Assembly: GCA_018820855.1 (NCBI GenBank)
Contig: JAHJNL010000054.1
Span: forward strand, 34,447 to 98,446
DNA from: Pseudomonadota bacterium
GTDB lineage: Bacteria; Desulfobacterota; Desulfobulbia; Desulfobulbales; Desulfocapsaceae
Length of the DNA stretch: 64,000 nucleotides
Reading direction: 5' to 3'
This document shows, piece after piece, positions 1-8,475 of this stretch (its first letter is position 1; each line of letters begins with the position of its first letter). The translations under genes were made by a program, and so were the position numbers. Under the pieces are notes generated by a model. The model had not been told where the DNA came from, did no database searches, and saw only the letters and a list, made by a program, of their open reading frames with translations.

Positions 1-308
1 AAGGCATGTCGCTGCTGAGCAGGCGGCTGCCTTCCGCCTTCCGCTTTTCACCTTCTTCCCCACTTCCCCACTTCCCACCACCCTTTAATGTTTTCTTCCA
101 AAGCATCTTTTTTTTCATCTTTTGAAACCATCCAGTATTATCAGTATGTTCGGTATGTTCCCTGTGCTGGGGGCCATGTTTTGTTTCTGGCGTAGATGAC
201 GTCTTGAGCACACCTAGTTGTGGTTTTTCTGGTTTGGCCCCCTATATGGTGTGGTGTCGGCTGTTTTTGTAATTTCGTTTAACCTTCTATAATTGTAGGG
301 GAAAATCC
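1..308. other. Non-coding leader upstream of the dcw cluster
   Basis: No convincing coding frame on either strand. Around 40-85 there is a pyrimidine-rich stretch with short tandem copies of CTTCCCCA, and around 138-160 a short direct repeat containing GTATGTTC. Neither resembles a known element. Confidence 0.5.
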
Positions 309-336
309 TTGACAAGAGGCTCCTTCCTGCTATAAA
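309..336 (+). promoter_or_regulatory. Sigma-70 type promoter of the dcw operon
   Basis: TTGACA at 309-314 and TATAAA at 331-336 are separated by 16 bp, close to the housekeeping consensus. It lies about 50 bp before mraZ and directly upstream of the GTGG repeats, so it is the likely main promoter of the cluster. Confidence 0.7.
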
Positions 337-346
337 ACTGATGATA

Positions 347-380
347 GTGGTGCAAAGTGGCGTAAAGTGGAAAACGGTGG
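347..380 (+). promoter_or_regulatory. MraZ operator: four direct repeats at 10-bp spacing
   Basis: GTGG occurs at 347-350, 357-360, 367-370 and 377-380, exactly 10 bp apart, and AAAGTGG is fully repeated at 354-360 and 364-370. MraZ proteins are known to bind short G-rich direct repeats at one-helical-turn spacing just upstream of their own gene. The position between the -10 box and the mraZ start fits autoregulation of the whole cluster. Binding by this MraZ is inferred. Confidence 0.7.
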
Positions 381-386
381 TGACGG

Positions 387-857
387 ATGGGAGAGGGGAA
401 GGCCATAAAAAGCAGATTTCGCAGCAAGTCCGAGCACAGCCTGGACTCCAAGGGACGGTTGAATTTTCCCAGTCGTTTCCGTGAGGTCTTGTCTCAGTAC
501 GGCTCAGAGGCGCTGATGATCACGACCTGGGGTAAACACCTCCGCGCTTATCCCGTTTCCGAGTGGGAGATTATTGAAGATAAACTCCTGGATCAGGGAA
601 AGGAGCAGCCGCGTCTGGCCAGTTTTATCCGTCTGGTTCTTTCCGGAGTGACTGAATGCAATCTGGATAAACAGGGCCGTATTCTCTTGTCTGCGCCACT
701 ACGTTCCGAAACCCAGATCGGTAAAGATGTTATCCTTACCGGTATGCGGGACTGGGTGGAGATCTGGGATAAAGAGGCCTGGCAGGCCGAAGTTCAGGCA
801 ACCCGTGAGAATTTTGATAGTTTTGACGAGGGACTGTCTAAACTGGGAATCATTTGA
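387..857 (+). CDS. mraZ: Transcriptional regulator MraZ
   Basis: DNA-binding regulator of the division and cell wall cluster. The 156-residue protein has the duplicated SpoVT/AbrB-like swapped-hairpin fold: the first half carries LDSKGR near residues 19-24 followed by FPSRFR, and the second carries LDKQGR near 93-98. Both DxKGR-type turns are diagnostic of the family, and the length is normal. The ATG is preceded by no strong Shine-Dalgarno, but no better in-frame start exists. It is the first gene of the cluster and sits directly behind four GTGG repeats that are probably its own operator. Its stop overlaps the rsmH start (TGATG), so translation of the two is probably coupled. Confidence 0.95.
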   Translation: MGEGKAIKSRFRSKSEHSLDSKGRLNFPSRFREVLSQYGSEALMITTWGKHLRAYPVSEWEIIEDKLLDQGKEQPRLASFIRLVLSGVTECNLDKQGRILLSAPLRSETQIGKDVILTGMRDWVEIWDKEAWQAEVQATRENFDSFDEGLSKLGII

Positions 858-1756
858 TGAGTGAACAGGGCGAGGCCGCAAAGATTCATCATTCTGTGCT
901 GCTGAATGAAGTCCTTGAATTTCTCGCTCCCCACAGCGGCGGTATCTATGTGGATGGAACGCTGGGGCTGGGAGGACATACCGAGGCTATTCTCCAGAAA
1001 AGTGCACCGGAAGGCAGGGTAATAGCCTTTGAATGGGACGAGGCGGCTATTGAAAAGAGCAGAGAGAGACTGCAGCCTTTTGCTGAGCGGCTGACTGTTA
1101 TCAGAAGAAACTTTTCTGAGATTGCCGAAGGATTGGTCGAGGCTGGAATTTCTCAAGTGGACGGAATTCTCATCGATATCGGCTTGTCATCTCTGCAGCT
1201 TGATATTGGAGAGCGGGGCTTTAGTTTTCAGCGGGACGAACCCCTGGATATGAGGATGGATACCAGAAGGAAAGTTACCGCAGCTTCCATACTGGCCCAC
1301 TGTTCTGAAGCTGAACTGGCTGATATTTTTTATTATTACGGAGAAGAGAAGCAGGCGCGAAGAATTGCAAATTTCATAGTTCAGGAACGGGTTCGGGAGC
1401 CGCTCACTTCCTCAAAGCAGTTGGCTGATCTGGTTACGAGAGCAGTGCCCAGGCGATTCCATCCCAAAAAGATTCATGTGGCAACACTTGTCTTTCAGGC
1501 CCTGCGTATTGCCGTAAATACTGAATTGGAAAATCTGGCAGAAATCCTGACTCACGCTGCACCATTTCTGGCTCCGGGAGCAAGGTTTTGTGTCATATCT
1601 TTTCATTCTCTGGAAGACAGGATGGTGAAAAGAAAATTTCGTGACAATCAGGCATTTAAAGTACTGACAAAGAAACCTGTTGGCCCTTCTCCAGAAGAAC
1701 GGGAGAGCAATCCAAGATCACGGAGTGCTCGCTTAAGAGTTGTTGAAAAAATTTAG
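857..1756 (+). CDS. rsmH: 16S rRNA (cytosine1402-N4)-methyltransferase RsmH
   Basis: SAM-dependent enzyme (old name MraW) that methylates N4 of C1402 in the 16S rRNA decoding centre. The SAM-binding loop DGTLGLGGHT lies near residues 33-42. DIGLSSLQLD and the following GFSF and PLDMRMD motifs lie around 106-134, and ISFHSLEDR near the C-terminus; all are family hallmarks. About 299 residues, normal length. A TTG codon at 854 could extend it by one residue, but the ATG at 857, overlapping the mraZ stop, is the more natural start. Second gene of the dcw cluster, as usual. Confidence 0.95.
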   Translation: MSEQGEAAKIHHSVLLNEVLEFLAPHSGGIYVDGTLGLGGHTEAILQKSAPEGRVIAFEWDEAAIEKSRERLQPFAERLTVIRRNFSEIAEGLVEAGISQVDGILIDIGLSSLQLDIGERGFSFQRDEPLDMRMDTRRKVTAASILAHCSEAELADIFYYYGEEKQARRIANFIVQERVREPLTSSKQLADLVTRAVPRRFHPKKIHVATLVFQALRIAVNTELENLAEILTHAAPFLAPGARFCVISFHSLEDRMVKRKFRDNQAFKVLTKKPVGPSPEERESNPRSRSARLRVVEKI

Positions 1757-1866
1757 TACCGAATTGTAAACATCTGGAATGCTGCTGAACAGCGATTTTC
1801 CGGGTGTTGTGGGGTTTTTGGTAAATACGTGAAAAGTTGTAAAACATGAAACAAAGAGGTGACGTC

Positions 1867-2232
1867 ATGATTATCAATCCTTCAGCCCACACCATGATTC
1901 CCAGAGGGAATACATTACGAAATCGACCATATACGCGCCGTCCGCTGGCTTTTAGCATGCCGGGTGGAAGGTTGCTCTGGTATGGAGTGACAAAGGTCCT
2001 GCTCTTCTCCTCCGTTCTTCTTTTTGTCTGCTCTTTTTTGACTATAGGAGCGGTTGAGCGGGTAAACGGAGAGATCGAGAAAGCGACAGTCATTCATCAA
2101 GAACTGGTCAATGCCAATGTCTTGCTGCGGGCTCAAAAGGCCAGGCTGTTTTCTTCGACTGAGATAGGAAAGATAGCAGGGCAGGAATTGGCTCTCTACC
2201 TGCCGGAATCCGGTCAATACCAAAAATTTTAA
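1867..2232 (+). CDS. ftsL: Cell division protein FtsL-like
   Basis: Small bitopic membrane protein, 121 residues: a basic N-terminal tail of about 40 residues, one transmembrane helix near 42-62, then a coiled-coil-like periplasmic segment (ERVNGEIEKA onwards) and a short tail. Sequence identity in FtsL is always low, so the call rests on topology, size and position between rsmH and ftsI. In the divisome FtsL pairs with FtsB, binds FtsQ and activates FtsW-FtsI. The start at 1867 is chosen because AGAGGT at 1855-1860 sits 6 bp before it; an in-frame ATG at 1846 lacks such a site. Confidence 0.8.
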   Translation: MIINPSAHTMIPRGNTLRNRPYTRRPLAFSMPGGRLLWYGVTKVLLFSSVLLFVCSFLTIGAVERVNGEIEKATVIHQELVNANVLLRAQKARLFSSTEIGKIAGQELALYLPESGQYQKF

Positions 2233-2313
2233 AGTACCTGCTGAGCTGCATCTAAAGGGTACTTCAAGTGACCGTAAAAGAGGCAATTGAGGAGGGTCTT
2301 CACTTATAGGAAA

Positions 2314-4227
2314 ATGATGGTCAGGAGATCCCGCCTCAGGACGAAAGATAACAGAAAACGGCTGGTGCGTGCACTGCTGGTTGTTCTGGTGATATTGGCT
2401 GTGATGACAGGGGTTGGGGTTTCCTTGCGGCAGCAGTTACGCACCCTGACTGAGATTTGGCAGGAGACCTTTCCGGTAAGTGAACAAGCCGTAGAGAGTG
2501 TTCGGGGAACGATTTACGATAGAAATTTCAAAGAACTTGCTCAGACCCTTGAAAGGGTTTCTCTCTATGCCAGGCCACGAGAAGTGGAAAATCTGCCGGA
2601 GACCGCAGGGGCGCTCTCAAGGCTGCTGGGGATACCGGAAACGGAACTTGTACAACGCCTGGGCAGAGAGTCTCATCTAGTCTGGCTTCGCCGTGATATC
2701 GGCCAGGGAGAGGAAGAGGAGATTCATCGACTGAATTTGCCAGGAATATATCTGCACCGGGAGTTGGCGAGAAAATATCCGGAACAGGCGGTCGGAGCAC
2801 ATCTGATCGGGTATGCTGAGAATGATATTGGGCTTGCTGGTATTGAGCATTATTATAATCATCTGCTCAGCCATGATCATGTCCGACAGGAAGATATACC
2901 GACCATTGATCTCAAAGGAGAGGAACAGACCAGCGGTTACAGCCATGATTTGGTTTTGACTGTTGATATGAAAATCCAGGCCATTCTCGATAAATATGTA
3001 ACTGATCTGGGAGAGAGTCTGGGGAGTGTGCAAATAGGTTCTCTGCTTCTGGAAACAGTTGAAGGGGAAATCATTGCCGGAGCCAATTATCCTTCCTATA
3101 ATCCAAACACCATCTGGCAGTATGATAATGAGGTGTTGGAGAATATTCTTCTGACTCCTTTGGTCATTCCGGAAGAGATCAGGCAATTTTTTCGGGATGC
3201 ATCGCTACTTCAGGGAGGATGGGAGCAGGGAACCCAGGTCTATCCCTGGAGTCTGGTTGCAGGAAAAGCAAGTTTTGCCAGGCAGCTTCGGCTCTGGGAT
3301 CGTCTGCAGCTGACCACAGAACTGAATGTAGACATTTCTGCAGGAAAGGAACAGAGCCCATCGCTTCCGGAGTTCATTGATTGTGGTCCTGTTGCCGATC
3401 TGGGTACGGTTCCGAAAACAGCTGCACCTCTGAAAGTGCTTCTCGGTTTTACCCATCTCCTGAACGGTGGCAAGAAAATACAGCCGCACTTTCTTGACCG
3501 GGTGCTGGAGAGACCAAGTCAGAAGGAATATTTCTTCGATGCCTTTCAAGGACAATTGCGAGGAAGAAACGTCCTGCCTGCCATGGTATCCAGTGAATTG
3601 CGAACCTTGCTTCGAGCTCAGGGCAAACCAGGTATCCTCGGCTCAGTCGCACTTTCCGGGGAAACGCTTTCCAGGGTAGCAAAACCCTCTGGATTCGAGT
3701 ATGTGCGTGATCGGATGTCACTGATTGCTATACCGGTAGAAAAACCGGAACTGATTCTGCTCCTGGTATCCCGGCAAAGGGAGCCGGGTCCGGCGCTGGT
3801 TGACGACTCGAATCCGGGATTTCTCTGTAATACCATTGATTCCATCCTCCCTTCAATGGTGGCACTGCAGCAGGTCAGTCACAGTCTTGCCGGTCTGGTA
3901 GAAGCAGCAGAGAAGAAAAATGAGAATTTTAAGTATGAGGGGATGGTCGACGAGAAAGCATCGAAAAATCTGGCCGGAATGCTGGAGGAGCAGACTCGAA
4001 TCATGCCGGACCTGACCGGACTCAGTTTGAGAAAGGGCTTGCGGCTTTTGCAGGGAATTGAGGTGGAGGTACGTGTCGAGGGCTCAGGACGCATTGTTTC
4101 CCAGCGGCCAGAGGCTGGAAAGGTTTTGGAAAAGGGTGGGCAATGTCTGTTGACCCTGAAAAACGACCCCGCGCCCAAAGAGACTGTGCAGCTCCAGGAG
4201 CTGCAACAAGACAATAAGCAAGAATAA
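2314..4227 (+). CDS. ftsI: FtsI/PBP3-like protein with degenerate transpeptidase domain and PASTA domain
   Basis: By position and architecture this is the septal class B penicillin-binding protein: basic cytoplasmic tail, transmembrane helix near residues 18-37, a pedestal domain with RGTIYDRN near 64-71 and RKYPEQAVGAHLIGY near 153-167, a transpeptidase-like domain, and one C-terminal PASTA domain near 564-618. The catalytic motifs are gone. EPGSxxK reads EQGTQVY, so the serine is Thr307 and the lysine Tyr310. The SxN segment is deleted, leaving only about 15 residues before the LWDRLQL block. KTG is replaced by SGET near 448-451. It is intact (637 residues, no stop), which points to a non-catalytic structural role. 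The start at ATG 2314 is preferred over TTG 2287; ATG 2317 is also possible. Confidence 0.85.
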   Translation: MMVRRSRLRTKDNRKRLVRALLVVLVILAVMTGVGVSLRQQLRTLTEIWQETFPVSEQAVESVRGTIYDRNFKELAQTLERVSLYARPREVENLPETAGALSRLLGIPETELVQRLGRESHLVWLRRDIGQGEEEEIHRLNLPGIYLHRELARKYPEQAVGAHLIGYAENDIGLAGIEHYYNHLLSHDHVRQEDIPTIDLKGEEQTSGYSHDLVLTVDMKIQAILDKYVTDLGESLGSVQIGSLLLETVEGEIIAGANYPSYNPNTIWQYDNEVLENILLTPLVIPEEIRQFFRDASLLQGGWEQGTQVYPWSLVAGKASFARQLRLWDRLQLTTELNVDISAGKEQSPSLPEFIDCGPVADLGTVPKTAAPLKVLLGFTHLLNGGKKIQPHFLDRVLERPSQKEYFFDAFQGQLRGRNVLPAMVSSELRTLLRAQGKPGILGSVALSGETLSRVAKPSGFEYVRDRMSLIAIPVEKPELILLLVSRQREPGPALVDDSNPGFLCNTIDSILPSMVALQQVSHSLAGLVEAAEKKNENFKYEGMVDEKASKNLAGMLEEQTRIMPDLTGLSLRKGLRLLQGIEVEVRVEGSGRIVSQRPEAGKVLEKGGQCLLTLKNDPAPKETVQLQELQQDNKQE

Positions 4228-4287
4228 CAAGAAGGGAAAGCAATTTTTGATGTATCCCTGATAGATGGAAGAAAGAAGGAATCGGAA

Positions 4288-7200
4288 ATGTCGGAACCTT
4301 TCGAGGTTAAAGAGCAAGGCCGCATCATTGGCGACTGGGTCTGTACGATCCCCGGCACAGCTGTATCCTTCTCTGAAGGAATCGCTTTATCATCTCTTTT
4401 TGCTGATCTTGACAATCACCATCTTCTCACTGGTAATCCTGCAACTTGTCTCATCAGCCAGGTAACTACCGATTCCCGCAAGGCGACAGCCGGCTCCCTC
4501 TTTATTGCCCTTGTTGGCAGTCAGCATGATGGGCACACCTTCATTTCCCAGGCTGGCAACAGAAAATGTTCAGCATTTCTAGTCGAAAAGGGAAGGGTGG
4601 GGCTGGACTCCTATGGTGACGAAGCCTGTGTCATTGAAGTTGACAACACAAGAATGGCGTATGCGGCAATTGCGGAAACTCTCTTTGCTCATCCGGCTCG
4701 TCAAATGGATATGGTTGCTATCACAGGAACAAATGGCAAAACCACTGTCAGTTATCTTTTGGAGTCGGTTCTGCATCAGGCAGGAAAACAGCCAGGAGTA
4801 TTAGGGACGATTAATTATCGCTATCTGACCCGGCAAGGTGAGATGGTTGTAGTCCCTTCATCTTTCACCACCCCTGAACCCCTCCTCCTCCAGGAAACAT
4901 TGCGTCGTATGGCAGACAGTGGAGTGGACACCGTGGTCATGGAGGTTTCTTCACATGGTCTTGAACAGCAGCGTATCGGAACGCTCTCTTTTGATGTGGC
5001 TGCCTTTACCAACCTCTCACGTGACCATCTGGATTACCACCAGGACATGGATGCCTACTTTGCTGCTAAATCCCTTCTGTTTACCAAACATCTGCGCAAG
5101 GGCGGCAGGGCAGTTGTCACCATGGGTGATGCAGGGGGAGAAAAATATTTTTGGGGCAACAGGCTTCGCCAGATATGCGAGGAACAAGGTCTCTCTGTTC
5201 TTTGTTGCGGAGCAGCAAGCGGAGATATCTATCCTTTGGAGGTAACAGGAGACCTGGCTGGGACCAGGATCCGTCTGCGGACACCGGCAGGAGACAGGGA
5301 CATCTCTTCTCCCTTGGTCGGGGATTTTAACGTAGCCAACATCCAGACCACCTTTGCGGTGGCTTTGACCCTGGGCATAGAGCCCTTATCTATCTGCAAT
5401 GCTCTCAGCAGTGCAGTCGGAGCTCCTGGACGGTTGCAGCGGATGGTGACCTGTACACGTGAACAGACGTTTTTGCCGTCAGTCTTTGTTGATTATGCCC
5501 ATACACCGGATGCTCTGGAACAGGTCCTGAAAACAGTGAAAGCCCTTCCTCATCGCACCCTGTATTGTGTTTTTGGCTGCGGCGGAGACAGAGATGCGGG
5601 AAAACGGCCACTCATGGGTGGCATTGCAGGGAAATACAGTGATATAGCCATTGTTACCGATGACAACCCGCGCAGTGAGGTTTCCTCTGCTATTCTTTCT
5701 GCAATAGTTGCGGGGATGCGCATATCCGGCCTTGCCGAACAGGCGATTCCATGGCTGCAGGAGAAGGAAGAAGGAGAGCAGGGGTTCGTTTTGATTCCTG
5801 ATCGTGCTCAGGCCATTCATGCGACAATTGCAGCGGCAGGAAAAGGGGATATCGTTCTTATTGCAGGGAAGGGTCACGAGCAATACCAGTTGACTTCTGA
5901 GGGAAAGAAATTCTTTGATGATTCCCTCGAGGCTGCAGAGGCCTTGAGCAGATGGAGGCTTGAATCCCTGATCCAGGCCACGGAAGGTTATTTGCTGGGA
6001 AGACGGGAAACAGCAATAATACTTGGCTCGCTGAGCACTGATTCGCGAAAAATCGGGAAGGGTGATATTTTTGTGGCTTTGAGAGGAGAGCGATTTGATG
6101 GCCATGATTTCGTGAAGCAGGTGGTAGCTGCAGGTGCAGGCTGCCTTGTTCTTGAACAGGAACCGGAAGAACCCCTTTCGGTTCCTGCGCTTATTGTAAA
6201 GAATACGGAACGGGCACTTGGAGATCTGGCGGCATACAGGCGAAACTGTATGAAGGAGATCAGTCGGCCAATCGTGGCAGCTATTACAGGAAGTAGCGGT
6301 AAGACTACGGTCAAGGAGATGTGTGCCGCCATTTTTGCCGAGCGGTGGCCTGATGGTGCAGATGTGGCCAGAGGCAGGGTTTTGAAAACAGAAGGGAATT
6401 TCAATAATCTTATTGGCCTTCCCCTCTCTCTGCTCCCTGTTACACCGAGACATCAGGCAGTAATCTTAGAAATGGGGATGAATGCTCCCGGTGAAATTGC
6501 CAGGCTGACAGAGATAGCAGATCCTGATATCGCCTGTATTGTCAATGTGCATGGGGCACATCTTCAGGGCTTGGGAGATATTGATGGCGTAGCCAGGGCC
6601 AAAGGCGAACTTTTTCAAGGTTGCGGTAAAGACAGTGTCTTGGTAGTAAATAGTGACGATCCAAGGGTGGTGGCAGCGGCTCGGGGGTGTAAGCAGAAAA
6701 AAATTTTTTACGGAATGGATCCGAAGCAGCATGCTTTTCCTCTGAAAGTCTGGTCTTCAGTTCAGGAAACGAGTGAACGGGAAGAGATTCCTTTTACTCT
6801 CCATATTCTGAAGGAAGAGGCACGGGTTGTTCTTCAGGTACCGGGCATTCATAACATTGCCAATGGTCTTGCTGCCGCAGCCATAGCACATGCGGCAGGA
6901 ATTGACCTTTCCACTATAGCCAAAGGGCTTTCTGCCTTTGTTCCTGCGGATCGTCGTATGCAGATTCTGAACGGCCCGGCCGGGAGTCGACTTATAAATG
7001 ACACGTATAATGCCAACCCTGCTTCCATGCGAGCCGGAATCAGCACGCTCTGTCAACTGGGGTCTGGAGAACATATTGCCATCCTTGGGGACATGCTGGA
7101 ACTGGGGGCGGGGAGTGAATCCCTGCATAGAGAGATCGGAGCCTATGCTGCTGCATCCGGTGTTGACTTTCTTGGCCTGGTGGGTGATTTTGCTCATGTG

Positions 7201-7392
7201 GTAGCGGCCGGTGCCGAAGAGCAGGGTATGGCTCCTGGACGTGTGAAAGTCTTTTCGAGCAAGAAAGAGTGTCTCTCGTGGATACAGGAACTGGTTCTTC
7301 GGGGATGTGTGCATTCCGGGACATATATCCTGGTTAAAGGGTCGCGCGGTATGCGGCTGGAAACCCTAATTGAACAACTACAGTCTGAATAA
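4288..7392 (+). CDS. murE/murF: Bifunctional MurE-MurF: UDP-MurNAc-tripeptide synthetase fused to tripeptide:D-Ala-D-Ala ligase
   Basis: A single 1034-residue chain carries two complete Mur ligases. Residues 1 to about 550 are MurE: TTDSRK near 60, the P-loop GTNGKTT at 147-153 and DDNPRSE from residue 458, the DNPR motif that selects meso-diaminopimelate. Residues from about 565 are MurF: a second STDSRK, P-loop TGSSGKTT at 667-674 and NDTYNANP. Together they add meso-DAP and then D-Ala-D-Ala to the UDP-MurNAc peptide in the cytoplasm. No stop or frameshift separates the halves. The start at 4288 follows AAGGAA. mraY begins 3 bp after the stop. The fusion would allow channelling of the tripeptide intermediate, which is inference. 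Confidence 0.95.
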   Translation: MSEPFEVKEQGRIIGDWVCTIPGTAVSFSEGIALSSLFADLDNHHLLTGNPATCLISQVTTDSRKATAGSLFIALVGSQHDGHTFISQAGNRKCSAFLVEKGRVGLDSYGDEACVIEVDNTRMAYAAIAETLFAHPARQMDMVAITGTNGKTTVSYLLESVLHQAGKQPGVLGTINYRYLTRQGEMVVVPSSFTTPEPLLLQETLRRMADSGVDTVVMEVSSHGLEQQRIGTLSFDVAAFTNLSRDHLDYHQDMDAYFAAKSLLFTKHLRKGGRAVVTMGDAGGEKYFWGNRLRQICEEQGLSVLCCGAASGDIYPLEVTGDLAGTRIRLRTPAGDRDISSPLVGDFNVANIQTTFAVALTLGIEPLSICNALSSAVGAPGRLQRMVTCTREQTFLPSVFVDYAHTPDALEQVLKTVKALPHRTLYCVFGCGGDRDAGKRPLMGGIAGKYSDIAIVTDDNPRSEVSSAILSAIVAGMRISGLAEQAIPWLQEKEEGEQGFVLIPDRAQAIHATIAAAGKGDIVLIAGKGHEQYQLTSEGKKFFDDSLEAAEALSRWRLESLIQATEGYLLGRRETAIILGSLSTDSRKIGKGDIFVALRGERFDGHDFVKQVVAAGAGCLVLEQEPEEPLSVPALIVKNTERALGDLAAYRRNCMKEISRPIVAAITGSSGKTTVKEMCAAIFAERWPDGADVARGRVLKTEGNFNNLIGLPLSLLPVTPRHQAVILEMGMNAPGEIARLTEIADPDIACIVNVHGAHLQGLGDIDGVARAKGELFQGCGKDSVLVVNSDDPRVVAAARGCKQKKIFYGMDPKQHAFPLKVWSSVQETSEREEIPFTLHILKEEARVVLQVPGIHNIANGLAAAAIAHAAGIDLSTIAKGLSAFVPADRRMQILNGPAGSRLINDTYNANPASMRAGISTLCQLGSGEHIAILGDMLELGAGSESLHREIGAYAAASGVDFLGLVGDFAHVVAAGAEEQGMAPGRVKVFSSKKECLSWIQELVLRGCVHSGTYILVKGSRGMRLETLIEQLQSE

Positions 7393-7395
7393 GTT

Positions 7396-8475
7396 ATGCT
7401 TTATCACCTCCTTTATCCACTGCATACTGACATCAGTGCCTTTAATGTCTTTCGCTATATCACTGTCCGTTCCATCGGTGGTGCGGTGACCGCCTTCCTC
7501 ATTATGCTCTTTCTCGGACCGTGGTTTATCAGGAAATTGAAACAGTATCAGGTGGGACAGGTGGTGCGTGATGACGGACCGGAGACCCATCTCGCCAAAC
7601 AGGGTGTGCCCACCATGGGGGGCGTTCTGATTCTCTTTGCTATCACCTCGGCCACGTTGCTCTGGGCCAGGCTTGACAATCCCCTGGTCTGGCTCCTGCT
7701 CTTTGTGGCCCTCTTTTTCGGACTCATCGGCAGTATCGATGACTACCGAAAGATCAAAAAGAAGTCCAGTGACGGTCTCAGTGCCAGAGGCAAGCTCCTG
7801 ATGCAGATTTTCGGGGCCTCGGTGGTGGGACTCTTTGTCCTCCTCCATCCCGGCTATGACGGGCAGCTCAGTGTTCCCTTCCTGAAAAACATCCATCCTG
7901 ATCTTTCCTGGTTTTATGTGGTCTTTGCTGTTCTGGTTATTGTCGGTTCGTCAAATGCGGTCAACCTGACTGATGGTCTGGATGGTCTGGCTGCAGGCCC
8001 CACTGTCATTTCGGCCTCGGTCTACCTCATTTTTTCCTATCTTGCCGGGCATGCCGTACTTGCTGATTATCTCCAGCTTCCCTATGTTCAGGGTGCGGGA
8101 GAGCTTGCTATCTTCTGCGGGGCCATGGTCGGGGCCTGTCTCGGTTTCCTCTGGTTTAATGCCTATCCGGCCCAGATCTTCATGGGAGATGTGGGCTCAC
8201 TGGCCTTGGGTGGTGCCCTGGGCGGAGTGGCCATCATCATCAAACAGGAGATCCTGCTGGCCATAGTCGGGGGGATTTTTGTCATGGAGGCCATTTCTGT
8301 CATCCTTCAGGTGGGCTATTTTAAGATCAGTCACGGTAAACGGATCTTTCTCATGGCTCCTTTTCACCATCATTTTGAGAAAAAAGGATGGCATGAGCCC
8401 AAGGTTGTGGTCCGTTTCTGGATAGTCTCTGTGGTTCTCGGCCTCTTTGCCATTGCAACCTTGAAACTGCGCTGA
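7396..8475 (+). CDS. mraY: Phospho-N-acetylmuramoyl-pentapeptide transferase MraY
   Basis: Integral membrane enzyme that transfers phospho-MurNAc-pentapeptide to undecaprenyl phosphate, giving lipid I. 359 residues with about ten hydrophobic helices. Family motifs: [19 protein letters not shown] with Asp115 and Asp116, [10 protein letters not shown] at 190-199 with catalytic Asp193, [10 protein letters not shown], and [11 protein letters not shown] near 315-326. Its TGA stop overlaps the ATG of murD, indicating translational coupling. Confidence 0.97.
   Translation: MLYHLLYPLHTDISAFNVFRYITVRSIGGAVTAFLIMLFLGPWFIRKLKQYQVGQVVRDDGPETHLAKQGVPTMGGVLILFAITSATLLWARLDNPLVWLLLFVALFFGLIGSIDDYRKIKKKSSDGLSARGKLLMQIFGASVVGLFVLLHPGYDGQLSVPFLKNIHPDLSWFYVVFAVLVIVGSSNAVNLTDGLDGLAAGPTVISASVYLIFSYLAGHAVLADYLQLPYVQGAGELAIFCGAMVGACLGFLWFNAYPAQIFMGDVGSLALGGALGGVAIIIKQEILLAIVGGIFVMEAISVILQVGYFKISHGKRIFLMAPFHHHFEKKGWHEPKVVVRFWIVSVVLGLFAIATLKLR

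Noticed and set aside
5479..6453. 324-codon minus-strand frame inside murE-murF
   Set aside because: Antisense shadow of conserved Mur ligase sequence.
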